Assembly (NCBI GenBank): GCA_001414345.1
Contig: LLCB01000038.1
Coordinates: 1-64,000 of the forward strand
Source of the DNA: Hymenoscyphus infarciens
Lineage: Eukaryota; Ascomycota; Leotiomycetes; Helotiales; Helotiaceae
Length of the DNA stretch: 64,000 nt
Direction of reading: 5' to 3'
Shown: one piece after another, positions 23,852-34,690 of the stretch
How positions within the stretch are numbered: position 1 is the stretch's first letter
How the letters are laid out: each line of letters opens with the position of its first letter
Made by a program: the position numbers and the translations under genes
Notes under the pieces: generated by a model
Databases searched by the model: none
What the model saw: only the letters and a program-made list of their open reading frames with translations
What the model was told of the DNA's origin: nothing

Positions 23852-24324
23852 ATTAATTATTAAAGATAGAAATACTACTTAATTAATTTATGTTAATAGA
23901 AATACTACTCTTATACTATTTATTCATTTTATACGCTTCTAGTACGTTTTTTAGTCTATTCGTCATTTATTTAATATAAGTAAAATAGTAGTATTTATAT
24001 TAGTAACTATTTACTCTTTTTAGATAAATCTCTATCTAAAAATAGTAAATAGTAACTAAGTATATATAAACCTTCTCTAAGCAAAGACATTCTTAAAAAC
24101 AATACTAAAATAAGCTTATTAATACTCTTAAAGTATATATATACTAATATAAATACTATTTTTATCTTTCTAATAGAAATACTATCTAGTTTAGATATAA
24201 ATACTACTATTTCTAATTTATTATTTTAGTAGTAAAACTACTACTAAATAAATAAATAGTATAAGAGTAGTATTTCTATTAGAAATAAATTAATTATATA
24301 GTATTTCTGTCTTTAATAATTAAA
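23852..24324. mobile_element. Inverted-repeat (MITE-like) element of about 470 bp
   Basis: The left arm 23,852-23,925 and right arm 24,251-24,324 are inverted copies of about 74 bp. Both contain AGAAATACTACT followed by CTTATACTATTTATT, read inwards from each side. The match is interrupted by a few substitutions and one small indel. The interior is AT-rich with no open frame. The true termini and target duplication are not clear because the arms may extend further. Confidence 0.65.
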
Positions 24325-25179
24325 AAAGTAGTATTTATATTAATTACTAATATTAATTTTTAAAGTTTACTATCTCTATTAAAAGACTTTTATACTAAAT
24401 ATCTAGATAAACTAGAACTACTCTAACTTCTCTCTAAAGAGAGATATTTATAGAAATTAGATAATAATTAATTAAGAGAAATAAAGAGTTAATTTTAAAT
24501 AACTCTATTATTACTCTCTACTTCTAGTTACTTTTAATAAAGAGCTTATAATATAAACTTAAAATAAAATACTAACTAGTAGAAATATTAAAAGTTAATA
24601 AAGTAAAGAGCTAAGACTAAATTACTACTAAAATAAAGTCTATTTAGTAAAACCTTTTCTAAGCTAGAGTCTCTCTACTCTCTCTATTTCTTAGTATCTT
24701 ATTATTATTATTCTTCTTCTTCTTTTCTAGTTTATAAAGAGCTTAAATTAGCTTCTTCTTCTCTTAGTAGCTATTTATAATAGCCTTAGTAAGAGACACT
24801 TATAAACTCTTTAGATACGCTTTAAAAAAGTCTTAAACCTAGGTTTAGATAGAGGTTCTACTAACTTTCATAATATATAAGAACTATAGAAGGCTTAGTC
24901 TAGATAATCTTTAAAATCTTATTATAATAGCCTACTATCTAGGCTATTCTAGATAGCTAGAAGTACCTACTATATATAAGGTTCAGCTATAGTATACTTA
25001 GCTTTTAGCTATATTATTTTATATTATCTAATTTAGGAAGATTACGTACGTTCGTATATCTATCTAGACTTTCAGACGTACTTCGTAGAGTTTAGGCTTT
25101 TATATTAGCCGACGTTATATTATTCAGTTTCGTATCTCTTTTTATATTATCTAAATCTCTTATATATAGTAGCCTACTC

Positions 25180-25300
25180 TTCTAGAGTTAGAAAAGGCTA
25201 GTTTAGCCTTTTCTTCTATATTAGAGCCTAGTATCTACGTATATTATTCTACTAAACGCACTCTTATATACCTCTTCTATAGTCGTATATATTTCGTATT
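25180..25300 (+). repeat. Least degraded copy of a dispersed repeat
   Basis: Contains GAGTTAGAAAAGGCTAG, TATTAGAGCCTAGTATCTAC and ACGCACTCTTATATACC. The same order of blocks, with more C to T and G to A changes, occurs at 55,855-55,975. The reverse complement occurs at 17,185-17,270. It can serve as the reference for aligning the family. Confidence 0.6.
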
Positions 25301-26483
25301 ATTATACTTATTAACTATAAAAGAAGTACTTATAATAACTTTAATATAAAATACTTAAGTCTTCTCTAGAAGTATAAACTATATCTCTAATATAGTTTTT
25401 AATACTTCTATACTTATAATAACTAGTAACTAATTAATAGTCTTAATAACTTCTTTAATCTTACTCTTCTCTTCTTTTAGTTATAAAGTAGTAAACTCTA
25501 TCTCTATAAACTAGAGTAACTAAAAGAGCTAGTATAGATTTAAATTATATTTAAAATATATTTAGAATATAACTTATAGAAATATATATAGCATTCTACT
25601 CTACGTAGTATTTATACTTCTTTAAAGTAGTCTTTTTAAAAGTATACTAGTAATTCTTATTTTAATATTTTATCTAAAAATACTAAATATATAGAAGCTT
25701 AGTATTAGTTTATTCTAGATATTTTTTCATATAATATATCTAGCTTATAATAAATACTCACTCTTTAAAAAATTAGTTTAGATATATTTTATTATCTAGT
25801 ATACTAATTAAATAAGTTTTCTAAAACTAGTTTTTTAGATTCTAGAAACTCTTTATTATAATACTACTTAAAATTATATATAATAGCTTAAAAGATTAAT
25901 CTATTTAGTAGCTTTCTAAAGAGAAGAAAATTATATAAATTAAATTTAAGTTTAATATCTTTTATATAATTAGCTTTTATAATTAAGCTTAATAAATAGT
26001 AAAATATATATAAAGCTAGAATAATATAAGTCTATACTTATATCTTAAAAGCTTATAATTCATAAAGTCTTTTAAATTTAGACTTTATTATTTTAAAGAT
26101 ATACTCTATTATATTATATTATAAATTAAAAAGCTTCTTTTTATTCTCTAGTATTCTTCTATTTTAATAGCTTTATTCTACTCTTTTAGATAGTACTATA
26201 TACTATAATATAGTATTAAATACTTTAAAAGACTAGAAAAGAACTAATAAATGCGAGCTAAAAAGGCTCTTAACTAATGGAATTTTAATTCTAGAAGAAT
26301 CTGAAGCTTGCGATGCACGTGACATTTGCTATTAACCCTCAAGTTCCAGGATTTGGCGAGAGGTTTCATCGTGCGCTTTGAGCTCGACAAGGTGGTGTTA
26401 CTTACAGTATGAGCTCCCCCATTTCACAAGTATAACGGAATACAACACGAGTACCAAGTACTACCACCTCTCTTGGCTTCACC

Positions 26484-29400
26484 ATGGAATCTCCTAAGTG
26501 CGCCCGAGACTGCCAGGAACCAGGCGATGGAAAGAAGGACTGCTGTGATGGTGCGTATCGATACACAATCTGTGGTGTGACGAATCCGACTCCGACCCCA
26601 CCAAAGCTGACTTCTGGTATCGTTCTACAGAATCTTGCTTGGTTAATTTGGCAACACGAACATGCTTGGAAGATGGCTGTGCTGAGTCGCAACCTTCTCT
26701 TGGTAACTCACGACACAATCAATTAAGATTTCATCTGGACGTCGCTGATTTGTGTTGCACAGATGAGCCTGAGCCTGAAGGTACTGGTTGCTGCACCACC
26801 TCTGCCTGCAGTAAAGATAAGGGTAACTCCACTTCATCCTTTTCACTCTCTATAGATTTTGTACTCACATATATTACAGAGGAGTCTACTATCGACAACT
26901 GCTGTGCATCTGAACCCGCCACCGCTGGCAAACCGGCTCCAATCGAAGAGGAAAGCAAGGACACACATGATGGATGTTGTGCTGGTGAGTAGATGGTCCC
27001 TAGATTTTACATGCCTGTTTTCTTACAATAATATTTGTAGATGAAAACTCCGAAAAGATTGCCAGAGGCGGTGGCGGAACTGTCTCCTGCAGGAAGCGCA
27101 GGAGCGGCGCAACAGTGCCGAATACATGCGCGGGGAAAGGTACGAAATCTATAGCATGCACAATCAATTCTCTACGGCGAAACTAATCACTCCGTATAGA
27201 CCAAGTGAAATCCTCAGATGGCTGCTGCAAGGGTAAAAAACGGGCCGCTCCCGAGAAACGTCCTTGCAAGAAACACCTCAACGAGACTCGCCAGAAATTT
27301 GGCGAAACCCTTGAAGCATTGGGATGTATCTGTCGAGCGTTGCTAGCACGGAACCTGGAAAGTTGTTGCACAACCCAGTCTCGTCCTTCTTCGCCTCATC
27401 TCAGGGCTCGTTCATCTTCGGTTAGATCAAGCCGATCTTCCTTGAGAAAGGTTTCTACTCACCATGACGAGAAGGCCAAAGCTGGCAAGGGATGCTGTGC
27501 AGCTGGCAAGTGCAACGATTCCAAAGAACCAAAGAAAATCACTGTAAGCACAGAAATCACTATAAGCGCAGGATCTATCCGGTCGGCAAAAACTGAGTGC
27601 GGATCTTCGGCCGACACATGCTGCAAACCCAAAGTCAAAGAGAAGGTCGACTCAGATTGTTGTGGGGATGATCATGGAGAAGAACATGGGAACGATCATA
27701 GCCATGATGCAATTTCATACGAGAAGAGTCCTTCAATTAAGCTCAAATCTTCCGATATCGACATCGAAAAAGCTGTGCCGTCCGTCTCTGAGCGAGTGGT
27801 CTTGTCTGTAGCAGGAATGACTTGTGTTGGATGTGAGAAGAAGCTTTTTAGAACTCTCGAGTCTCTAACCCAAGTTCACAACCTTCAGACTAGCTTGGTT
27901 ATGAATCAAGCGGAATTTGATCTTGATCCAACCATCAGTTCAGTGGAAGAAACCATACGCCATCTCGAGAAAACAACAGAGTTTAAATATGAAAGACTCT
28001 CTAGCAAGGGCCAGTACCTAGACCTTGTTCGAGCCAACATCGATCAACTCATTGGCCAGTCCTCTCAAATGAAAGGTGTTCTTGGCATTTTAAAAATCGA
28101 CAAGAGAACTATGCGTGTCGAATATGACCCGCTACTTGTAGGTGCGAGAGATCTCATGGCCAATTTTGGGGATGATCAGATTCAACTCGCCCCGTTGCAA
28201 CCAAGCCCAGCTCTGGCAGCAGGCAACAAACATCTGCGTGAAACAGGTTGGATGACACTTTTCTCAGCTGTGTTGACCATTCCGGTTCTCGTCCTCGCTT
28301 GGGCTCCACTTCCAGAGCATGGCCTCACTTATTCAATTGTTTCTTTGGTCTTGGCCACTCTGGTTCAAGTTATTGTTGCTGGGCCTTTTTATCCAAGTGC
28401 TCTCAAAGCATTGGTTTTCACACGGGTCATCGAGATGGATTTACTTATCGTACTTAGCACCACCACCGCTTACGTCTTCTCTGTTGTATCATTTGGCTTC
28501 GAGGCTTCAGGAAAGCCATTAGCGACAGGCGATTTCTTTGAAACAAGTGCGCTTTTAGTTACTCTCATTATGGTTGGACGCTACATCAGTGCTTTAGCTC
28601 GCCAAAGAGCTGTCGAATCTATTTCTGTACGGTCATTGCAAGCCACCACGGCTTTGCTTGTACAGCCTGATGGAACTACCACCACAGAAATCGACATCAG
28701 ATTGTTGCAATACGGTGATATTTTCAAGGTTATGCCAGATTCTCGCATTACCACCGATGGGGTTGTGATTTCAGGGCATAGTGAAGTCGATGAGTCTATG
28801 ATTACCGGCGAAGCACTACCTCTTGAGAAAACTAAGCACTCTCCCGTCATTGCTGGATCCATTAACAATTCTGGGACACTCATGGTTCGACTTAGTCGTC
28901 TCCCAGACGACAATACGATTAGCGAAATCGCAAACATGGTTGACAAAGCCAAGTACACCAAACCTAAAGCCCAAGATACGGCTGATCTGATTGCTTCTTA
29001 CTTCGTCCCAGTCATTGTTGTACTAGCCATTATCACATTCTGTATTTGGATCGCCATTTCGATAAATGTCCGCAATCAGAAACCATCAACAGCAGTTGTC
29101 AACAGCATTACGTACGCCATTGCAGTTCTCATTGTATCATGTCCTTGCGCATTGGGACTTGCTATACCCATGGTAGTCGTCATCGCTGGTGGAGTGGCTG
29201 CAAAACATGGCGTTGTCTTCAAATCAGCATCAATGATTGAGATCGCAAGATCTGTCAATCATGTGGTTTTCGATAAGACTGGAACTCTCACCGAGGGCAA
29301 AATGGCAGTTGTGAAAGAGGAATACGTCAATTACACCGAAAAGGCAGCAAGTGCCTTGATTCTAGGAATGACCTCTGATATCAAACACCCAGTTTCTGCC

Positions 29401-30219
29401 GCTTTGGCGAGGCATATGCTTGAGAAAGGAGCACAAGCTGGGTCGGTTCATGTCCATGATTTGAAGGCCATTCCCGGAAAAGGAATGCAATGCTCTTGGA
29501 ACGGGGAGACTGTTTGTGTAGGAAATTCCCGTTGGTTATCACTTGAGGATGACGTCCGAGTTAAAAGCCTTCTCGCAAATAACCTGACAGCCCTTTGTCT
29601 TACTGTGCAAGGTGAACTTACAGCAATATTTGGACTCGAGGACCAGCTTCGACCCGATGCTCAACATGTCGTTTCCCAACTCACTAATCGTGGTATTACA
29701 GTGTCAATTGTCTCTGGTGATGACCATGGTGCTGTTCAAGCAGTTGCCACAAATCTCGGAATCCAGCCAGCGAACGTCAAATCTCGATGCAGTCCAGCCG
29801 ACAAGCAAGCATATATCAAATCACTGCGTGCCTCCTCGATTTCATCCGGGGTACCCGCAGCAAAGTCAATCGTTCTCTTCTGTGGTGACGGAACCAATGA
29901 TGCTGTTGCCTTAGCTGAAGCAGATATCGGCGTCCACATCAACGAGGGAACTGATGTTGCTCAATCGGCAGCTGATGTTGTTCTCATGCGCCCGGTTTTA
30001 GGAGGGATCTTGACTCTCATCAATCTCTCACAAGCTTCATACCGACGTATCATCTTCAATTTTACCTGGGCATTTGTGTATAACCTATTCGCCATCTTGC
30101 TTGCAGCAGGCGCTTTTGTTAACGCAAGAATCCCACCTGAGTACGCCGGTTTGGGGGAGATTGTCAGTGTTCTTCCACTTGTGGCGATCGCTTGGGGATT
30201 GAAGTGGGCTAAGATTTGA
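26484..30219 (+). CDS. Copper/heavy-metal P1B-type ATPase with Cys-rich N-terminus (Pca1/CrpA-like)
   Basis: Pumps soft metal ions (Cu+, possibly Cd2+) across a membrane using ATP. Exons 26484-26550, 26631-26702, 26763-26822, 26880-26984, 27041-27139 and 27200-30219 total 3423 nt (1140 aa). Every internal junction is phase 1. The first 300 residues are packed with CC and CxxxC clusters (DCCD, GCCTTSAC, NCCASE, GCCADE, GCCKGKK, GCCAAGKC, TCCKPK, DCCGDD) and a His/Asp stretch (DHGEEHGNDHSHD). An HMA domain follows (MTCVGC near residue 341), then the actuator TGEALP, the membrane CPC motif near 782 (SCPCALGLAIP), the phosphorylation loop DKTGTLTEG near 826, the HP motif (IKHPVSAAL) and GDGTNDAVALAEADIG near 1030. 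All catalytic motifs are intact. The layout resembles yeast Pca1 and Aspergillus CrpA detoxification pumps. Metal choice is inference. Confidence 0.92.
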
Positions 30220-31166
30220 ACATGCAAGAGAATGTTTGAGCTTGGGAAACGATGATTTCTTTCGTTGAGTGGGTGCGAACCACTCCTCCCATCGAGGTAC
30301 AAGAGGTTTGGAATTTTTCCTGTTATTCGCTTAATTTACTCTCATTGAACCCAGGTAGAGACCCCCAGAAGATGGATTTCTAGTAGCTAGATCCTGTCGT
30401 TACCGACGTAACATACTCGAATACTGACAAAAATCAAATAAACAATTTGGCAGTCAAATCAATTGATTCTCAGACATCATGTGACAAGAAGATCACGATG
30501 GTGAAGACTGCTAGTTCGTACTAGCTTCATTAGCCTATTTTCCGCCTTTGTAGTGTAATTTGAAACATTTAAACCAAGAATTTTGGGACAAGTGGGATGA
30601 TTGTACGAGACTATCTGGCTCGCGGGTGGACAGAAAAAAGCGGCAGTGTTCGTACCTGCCTATATAACTCGTCGTTCCACTTATCTACGGTAAGTCATTA
30701 CTCTAGATACTTCGAGCAATTTAAAACATTACCTAAAGTTCCAAGCTAAATTGTTTTAAAATGTTAGAACAACAAGCCACCCTTTCTGTCCTTCTATTTC
30801 AGAACGACGCTTCGTTGATCGGGTTAACTTCATTCCGTTTTCACGGGCATGACGCGCCCAAAATTAGGCACCAGTTTCCCCTCAAACTACGTACATTCCA
30901 CGAACCAAACAACCAAGAAACGCTTCGAACGAACTCTAATTGAACGTCCACAGTTCCATCGTCTACGCATTTGACATACTCGTGGAAGCAAGTGCAACCG
31001 GTCCCAGCGAAGACGCGCGTGTTTCTCAGCCGTATCTTCATTCACGATTCAGGTGATATAACTTCATTTCTCCCAGCCCCTTCTTCCCAAGCGTTTCGAA
31101 TAATTTCAAACTTCACTTTCCGCAAACCAACACAGTCATACATCAGAGAACGCTCAACCGCCGAAG
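30220..31166. other. Intergenic, no gene recognised
   Basis: Contains the 3' flank of the ATPase gene and the leader of the beta-solenoid gene. Small frames at 30761-30943 and 30971-31525 have no domain features; the latter overlaps the downstream gene in another frame. No repeats seen. Confidence 0.45.
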
Positions 31167-32350
31167 ATGGTCCTCATTCCACCAGACACAAAGACAGAAG
31201 CTGGTCCTATCCCCACAACAGCCCCAGATCAACCACCCCCACCATATACCCCCTCAGAAACGTACGCCCCCTCAGAACTCCCCCCAAACTTCGAACTAGA
31301 ACGCAGACGAGGAGCACCCCCAGAACTCACACCTTCATCCTCCACCCAACCAAACATCACACCACCAAACGCCTCCTGGGGAAAAGGAATCAGCACCAAA
31401 ACGCCCATCAAAAAAAACGGCCCCCTAAATGTCCAAGGCTCGGTAGAATCCTCGTCCTTCATCACCTTATCGAGAGATATCCATGTAACAGGAAATATAA
31501 ACTCTTTAGGCCCTACGACTCTTGAGGAAAACGTCGTTGTTGAGGGACGAGTCGATTCTGGGGGTGATTGTAAAGTGCGAAATGGCGTGAGGATCGATGG
31601 AAAGGTTGATGCGAGAGGGACGATTGAATTAGTTAGTGGGGAGGAGGGAGTGAGTGTAGGTGGTAAGGTTGATGCTAGGGGTGGGGTGAAGTTGGATGGA
31701 TTGACGTTTTTGGGGAAGCAGAAACAAGCGAAAGAGAGTGGTGGGAAGAAGGTCGGGGTTCGGGTTGGAGGGAAGGTGGATGCTAGGGGGGCTGTGGTTA
31801 TTCGGGGAGTTGTGAGTGTCGATGGGAAGGTGGATGCTAGAGGAAAGGTCACGATTGAGGGGTTGGTTGATGTGGAGGGGAAAATTGATGCCAGTGGAGG
31901 AGTTGTGGTGGATGGTACTGGCGGTGGTGCGGTGCATGTTGGGGGGCAGATTGAGAGTAGGGGAAAGGTTGAATTGAAAGGATCGGTTCAGGTTAATGGG
32001 GACGTCAGTTCTGGTGGGAACTTGAGCTTGGTGTCCCAGGAAGGGAATGTGATTGTGGGAGGGAAAGTTTCTAGCAGGGGCAACGCGAATGTGAAGGGTG
32101 ATATGAATATTGAGTGAGTACTTCCTACCTTCTCCACTTTTGGCAATTCGAGAATGCTGCTAACAACCATAGAAAATCCTTCACCGTCAGAGGAAATCTC
32201 AACCTCGATGGTAACTTGCACGTCAAAGGTGACCTCTCTGTCAGCGGGAATATTTCTATGACGGAAGGTTCGAATTACTATTGGGATGGGAAGTTGACAA
32301 TTAGATCGCAGTCCATCATTGAGGTTGAGGCTTCTAAATACTCGAACTAA
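31167..32350 (+). CDS. Bactofilin-like beta-solenoid repeat protein
   Basis: Predicted 374 aa: exon 1 31167-32113, exon 2 32173-32350, phase-2 junction, stop TAA. Residues 1-85 are Pro-rich and disordered, with a PPPY motif (24-27) of the type bound by WW domains. From about residue 86 to 370 the chain is a run of short beta repeats of about 17-20 residues with the recurring element GKVDARG (residues 146, 167, 203, 220) and variants GKIDASG, GQIESRG, GDVSSGG, GKVSSRG. Between them lie hydrophobic beta strands of the VxIxGxVxVxG type. This spacing and polarity match polymer-forming bactofilins (PF04519-like right-handed beta-helix). There is no signal peptide or membrane segment, so a cytosolic scaffold or filament is the natural inference. 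No enzyme motifs are seen. It could also be another Gly-rich beta-solenoid family. Confidence 0.8.
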
Positions 32351-33598
32351 GGACTTTCGGGTTGGGGGTTTGGGGGTTATGAAATCCGTAGCAAATATAT
32401 ATTTTTCCAAGATGTCGAGTCGACCAATGACTACGTCTTCAAATGTTCTAAATATGGCATGGAAATGGCTATATGAACTCGGATTGTTTGGAGAAAGTAT
32501 TTGGCTAAGTAGTCAGTTCAACTTCTACGAAGCAAAGTGTGGAAAAGTGGAGGGAAATCAGAGACTCCCGGGAAGAAGAGAATGATAGGGCATCAGAACT
32601 CCTAACACTGCCTAACACCAACACTCCGTACAGAGAACTCACGTCATCGTAATTTCACAACATCCCTTCTTTCTTATAGCCAATTAAGAAACTACCTTCT
32701 GCAAGCCTAAAATGTGCACGTAAATCCAAAAGCGGAAATAGAGGGGAAAGTGGCTTGAATCACGCGATTCTCTTTTTGGCCCCCAAAAGATTACCCAGTA
32801 ATCAAACAAACATCGAGTAAGCCAAACCAATATTGGGGGCCAAGAATGAGGGGGTTGTGAGTAAGCCATCAATTGCTCAGTAAACCAGCAAATATCGGGT
32901 AAATTGTTGAACAACTACCTTATGAGCAGCAACATGAACCAAGCAGCAGAAAAGAGTCAGAGCGCGATATAGAGGTAGACCAAAAGCTAGAGCTGGGTAC
33001 ATGTACACTCACAAAAATCTACAAACAGCCAATAGCGGCTTGGGTGTGTGTGATGTAAAGGAGAAGCTATTCTCGGTCACAAAATGACCCTAAGAAACAC
33101 CCCCATACGCCGATTCCTTGATTGCAAAGTTCCCCCAGCTGAAAAAATGGTAAAAGACTAGAGGGAAGAGGGGCAAGTAGACGCAGAAAAGAAAAATAAC
33201 AAACTTGAACAACAATAAATAAAGTAAAACGTTAAATCACTTGGTAAAAGATAAAATCCGACTTGGCTCGCCACTGGATTGAACGATTCCTTCGCACAAG
33301 TCCCCACAATGATAAGAATATAGGAAAAGAAGCAGCCCAATCAATTGTAAGATGAGATAGACAGAGAGAGAAGAAAGGAGAACAGGAAAATCATCACGTG
33401 AAGTGGTGGATCCCTGTCAATATTGTGTTACGGAAACGCGTTACCTCGGCGCGTCGTTCCAAGGTTCACAACGGGCGGTTTCAGCTTCCAATCTTAAACT
33501 CCAAGCTTCAAGCTCTAAGCTCCCCTCGAGCTCCCCCGACCAAACCTGTTATTCAACATCAGCACCTGGGGTACAAGTACACATCTAGGAATCCAAAA
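32351..33598. other. Intergenic, no gene recognised
   Basis: No convincing coding frame. The frames at 32684-32914 and 33158-33340 (minus) show no domain. Composition is ordinary. It includes the promoter side of the next gene; TCACGTGAAG near 33394 contains a CACGTG core. Confidence 0.45.
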
Positions 33599-34690
33599 AT
33601 GAGCAAACACTACTCAATTGTCGAGTCTCCAGGAGGATCAGACAAGGTTTTCGCCCACCGACGAGATGAGAATGGCATCGTCCGAGACCCCTTTCCACAA
33701 CGTCTCACCTCCCCACGCCATACTTCAGCTCACACTAACCTCTCTTCATCTCACTAGGAATACCACGCAAGACCCCAATACCAAAAAGAACTCAAAGAAA
33801 GAGAAGCATCTGCCCTTAAGAGAGACCACTTCCACCGCACAGGAGAACATATCGAAATCGATTTACAACCTATGGAAACCGTCACTCCAAAGCCCAAACC
33901 TCTCTGTTCCGTCGTCGACCTCTCCACCTCCGCCAAACGCAAATCCGACATCTTCGAAGCCGACGACGGAGACGAGGATGAAAACTACTACTTCCCCGGC
34001 GACCAATGCGATGCAGTACGTCGGAAGCTTAGAAACTTCATGGCGACCGGTGAAATGACACAAAGCAAGCTCTGTCAAGAACTTGGCGTCTCTGCGAAAT
34101 CATACCGCACATTTATGGCAATGAACGGGAGGACTAACGGGACGAACACGGCAACATACGGACCTGCATACCATTTCTTCCAAAAGCGCGAGAAGAACGA
34201 ACCTCCCGCGCCCAAGAAAAGGGTCAAGAAAGCAGACGAGGAAGCCGAAAACTCGGTCGCAGTGCGTCTAGAAGGCGAAGACACCATCTCCGTCCCCGTA
34301 TTCGATTCCTGCGACGAAGTGCGCAAGAAAATCGAAGCCCATCTCAAATCCCCAAACGTCACGAATGCCGGCTTCAGAAGGGAGATTGCGAAAACCTATC
34401 CGGAGCCGAGGGATATACAGAGTAAAGTTCTAAATGATTTTTTGAATAAATCGGGCGCGAGTGCGGGGAATACAAGTAGTGTTTTTTATGCTTCTTATGT
34501 TTATTTTGAGAAGATGAGACTGAGGGATGGGAAGGTTAAGTCGAAACATAGGATTGAGATGGAGAAGGCACATCCTAAGGGCTTTGATACTAAGCGGAGG
34601 AAGGATGGGAAGTATATTACCTGTATGAAGGGGGAGAAAATTCGAGTTGTGGAGGATAAACTCGGGGTGTCGAAAATTGTACGTTACTGA
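33599..34690 (+). CDS. Fungal protein with two copies of a small conserved domain (DUF7726-like)
   Basis: Exon 2 (33758-34690) is firm: it runs from EYHARPQYQKELKERE to the stop. It holds two related units. Unit 1 is FPGDQCDAVRRKLRNFMATG, then ELGVSAKSYRTFM and ATYGPAYHFFQKRE. Unit 2 is FDSCDEVRKKIEAHLKS, then LNDFLNKSGASAGNTSSVFY and ASYVYFEKMR. Both follow the pattern CD-x2-R-x-K-I, FM/FL, G, Y-x2-A-Y-FF/YF. I recall a fungal family of this type as DUF7726, but the name is unverified. Exon 1 is probably 33599-33679, with a weak GTCCGA donor but a perfect CACTAAC branch point and CACTAG acceptor, giving 337 aa. A donor at 33647 (GTTTTC) is the alternative. Lys-rich linkers (KKRVKKADEEAE) suggest nuclear location. 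Function unknown. Confidence 0.75.

Larger units (their letters stand above)
21740..26270. repeat. RIP-mutated AT-rich block, degenerate transposons
   Basis: 4.5 kb of extreme AT content with CA/TG depletion and no open frames. It starts about 110 bases after the surface-protein stop codon and ends about 200 bases before the metal-ATPase start. It contains an inverted-repeat element (23,852-24,324) and a copy of the family shared with 17.2 and 55.9 kb (about 25,180-25,300, the least degraded copy). More than one element is probably nested here. Confidence 0.85.

Noticed and set aside
19809..30219. A copper-homeostasis gene cluster
   Set aside because: The cupredoxin-like protein appears to lack copper ligands and the two genes are 4.9 kb apart across a repeat block; adjacency alone is weak evidence.
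31229..31937. Pro/Ser/Thr-rich frames on the minus strand over the beta-solenoid gene
   Set aside because: They are antisense shadows created by the GKVDARG repeats and codon bias of the real gene.
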